The position numbers were made by a program, and so were the translations under genes. The notes under the pieces are model-generated. The model was not told where the DNA came from and searched no databases. It saw only the letters and a program-made list of their open reading frames with translations. This document shows positions 6,148 through 6,758 of a DNA stretch of 6,758 nucleotides, piece after piece. This DNA comes from Firmicutes bacterium UBA995 (GTDB lineage: Bacteria > Bacillota > Sulfobacillia > UBA995). Positions within the stretch are counted from its first letter, which is position 1. Each line of letters opens with the position of its first letter. The stretch spans positions 1 through 6,758 of the forward strand of contig DBBB01000069.1 in the NCBI GenBank assembly GCA_002291985.1, written 5' to 3'.

Positions 6148-6204
6148 TGGGAGTCTTCCCTTCGACCGGTCCGGCTTGAGGGTTTAGAAGAAAGAGGTGG
6201 GAAG
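6148..6204 (+). other. spacer between hairpin and tadE; no clear promoter
   Basis: This stretch holds a short imperfect inverted repeat (GGGA and TCCC flanking GTCT) and the tadE SD region AAAGAGGTGG at 6191-6200. I see no pair of -35 and -10 elements at normal spacing, so expression of tadE is more likely by read-through of the hairpin. A divergent or unusual promoter cannot be excluded from sequence alone. Confidence 0.4.
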
Positions 6205-6639
6205 ATGAACCGGCTTCTCCGCTGCCAGCGTGGCTCCGCCATGGTAGAGTTCGCGCTGGTGATGCCGATTGTGCTGGCGGTCGTGCTGAGCACGTTCGTG
6301 TTCGGGCTGGCATCCAACGCCAAGATCGTCGTCTCATCGGCCGCCCGGGAAGGCGCCCGCTACATGGCGGTGGTCAACGACCCCGCCGGTGCGCGGCTGC
6401 GTGTGCAGGAGGCCATCCAGGGGGGCGGCTTGCCGCTCCAGCACGGTGCTGACGTGCTGTTTTCTTCCGGAACCGATGTCACTATTTCCTTTCCCAACCC
6501 CGGGTATGTCGCGGTGACCGTGCGTTACCGGCAACCGTCGCTGGTGCCGGGACTGCCAGTGCTCTTGGGGGGATCGCCGTGGTCCAGGTTCTTCAACCTC
6601 GTGGGGCGCGCACTGTTCCGGATCGAGTGGTCGCCGTAA
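6205..6639 (+). CDS. tadE: TadE-like pseudopilin
   Basis: This 144-residue protein has a short basic N-terminus (MNRLLRCQRG). The TadE signature follows: SAMVEFALVMPIVLAVVLSTF (residues 11-31), a hydrophobic helix with Glu+5 and Phe+6 after Gly10, the likely prepilin peptidase site. The conserved-looking AREGARYMAVV (47-57) follows. The remainder is a soluble, strand-rich region (DVTISFPNPGYVAVTVRYRQ) that should face outside. In known Tad systems TadE is processed by the same peptidase as Flp and acts as a minor component. The ATG at 6205 is 5 bases after GAGGTG (6194-6199). Its C-terminal codons overlap the start of the next gene. The family is clear; whether it is TadE or TadF by strict orthology is not. 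Confidence 0.88.
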   Translation: MNRLLRCQRGSAMVEFALVMPIVLAVVLSTFVFGLASNAKIVVSSAAREGARYMAVVNDPAGARLRVQEAIQGGGLPLQHGADVLFSSGTDVTISFPNPGYVAVTVRYRQPSLVPGLPVLLGGSPWSRFFNLVGRALFRIEWSP

Positions 6640-6758
6640 TTCAAGAAGAGCGCGGCGCGGTTCTGCTGACCTTCACCCTGTTCCTGACGGGTCTGCTCCT
6701 GGTCACGGCTCTGGTTGTGGACCTGGGCCGGGCGCACCTGGCGCGGGCGCAGGTCCAG
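6627..6758 (+). CDS. TadG-like pilus assembly protein, N-terminal part (runs off right edge)
   Basis: The visible 44 codons start MVAVIQEERGAVLLTFTLF and end VVDLGRAHLARAQVQ. This is the N-terminal helix and following segment of the Tad/TadG-like family, whose proteins are anchored by one membrane helix and have a long outer domain. The preferred start is the GTG at 6627, overlapping tadE by 13 bases with only a weak GGA upstream, so translational coupling is likely. An in-frame GTG at 6579 has a purine-rich GGGGGGA at 6567-6573 with a 5-base spacer. It would add 16 residues and is the alternative. After Gly10 the +5 residue is Thr rather than Glu, so processing like Flp and TadE is doubtful. 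The C-terminal part, and whether it has a von Willebrand-type domain, lie outside the window. Confidence 0.8.
   Translation, partial: MVAVIQEERGAVLLTFTLFLTGLLLVTALVVDLGRAHLARAQVQ

Noticed and set aside
1..6758. Search for CRISPR arrays, insertion sequence ends, tRNA or rRNA genes, phage or defence genes
   Set aside because: No spaced direct repeats, transposase-like frames or tRNA-like folds were noticed by eye. The window is almost fully occupied by pilus genes.

Overview
The window is one long, densely packed, same-strand operon segment for a Tad/Flp-type (type IVc-like) pilus or related secretion system. All recognisable genes lie on the + strand, and they are separated by gaps of at most about 40 bases or overlap, except for one 133-base gap that holds a hairpin. 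The DNA is clearly GC-rich. Starts are a mix of ATG, GTG and TTG, mostly preceded by Shine-Dalgarno (SD) sequences that closely match the end of 16S rRNA. CpaB is followed directly by the TadZ-type ATPase with no outer-membrane secretin gene between them. These features suggest a GC-rich Gram-positive or Firmicutes-like bacterium, for example a high-GC member of the Clostridia. That lineage call is inference; the window has no taxonomic marker.

Layout: bases 2-73 look like the last codons of an upstream gene whose TGA overlaps the GTG of the next gene. Bases 70-501 encode a small, membrane-anchored protein of unknown function that may have an NTF2-like fold. Then come a CpaB/RcpC-like SAF protein (535-1272), a TadZ/CpaE-like protein with a degenerate receiver domain and a MinD/ParA-type ATPase domain (1281-2624), the CpaF/TadA secretion ATPase (2615-3934), the two inner-membrane platform proteins TadB (3952-4866) and TadC (4886-5827), and the short Flp major prepilin (5868-6071). 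A strong hairpin at about 6091-6147 follows. After it come a TadE-like pseudopilin (6205-6639) and the start of a TadG-like protein that runs off the right edge (6627-6758+).

In the standard Tad model, TadZ positions the machine at the membrane, and TadA hydrolyses ATP to drive subunit insertion through the TadB/TadC platform. A prepilin peptidase (not in this window) would cut Flp and TadE after the Gly of their class III leaders. CpaB and the small first protein are placed to act outside the membrane. The hairpin after flp could end or process most transcripts there and so raise the ratio of major pilin to minor components.

I found no new defence system, mobile element, CRISPR array or RNA gene. 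The points worth a second look are the unidentified first gene, the substituted P-loop residue in TadA, the lost phospho-acceptor in TadZ, two competing RNA folds after flp, and the tuned translation signals.
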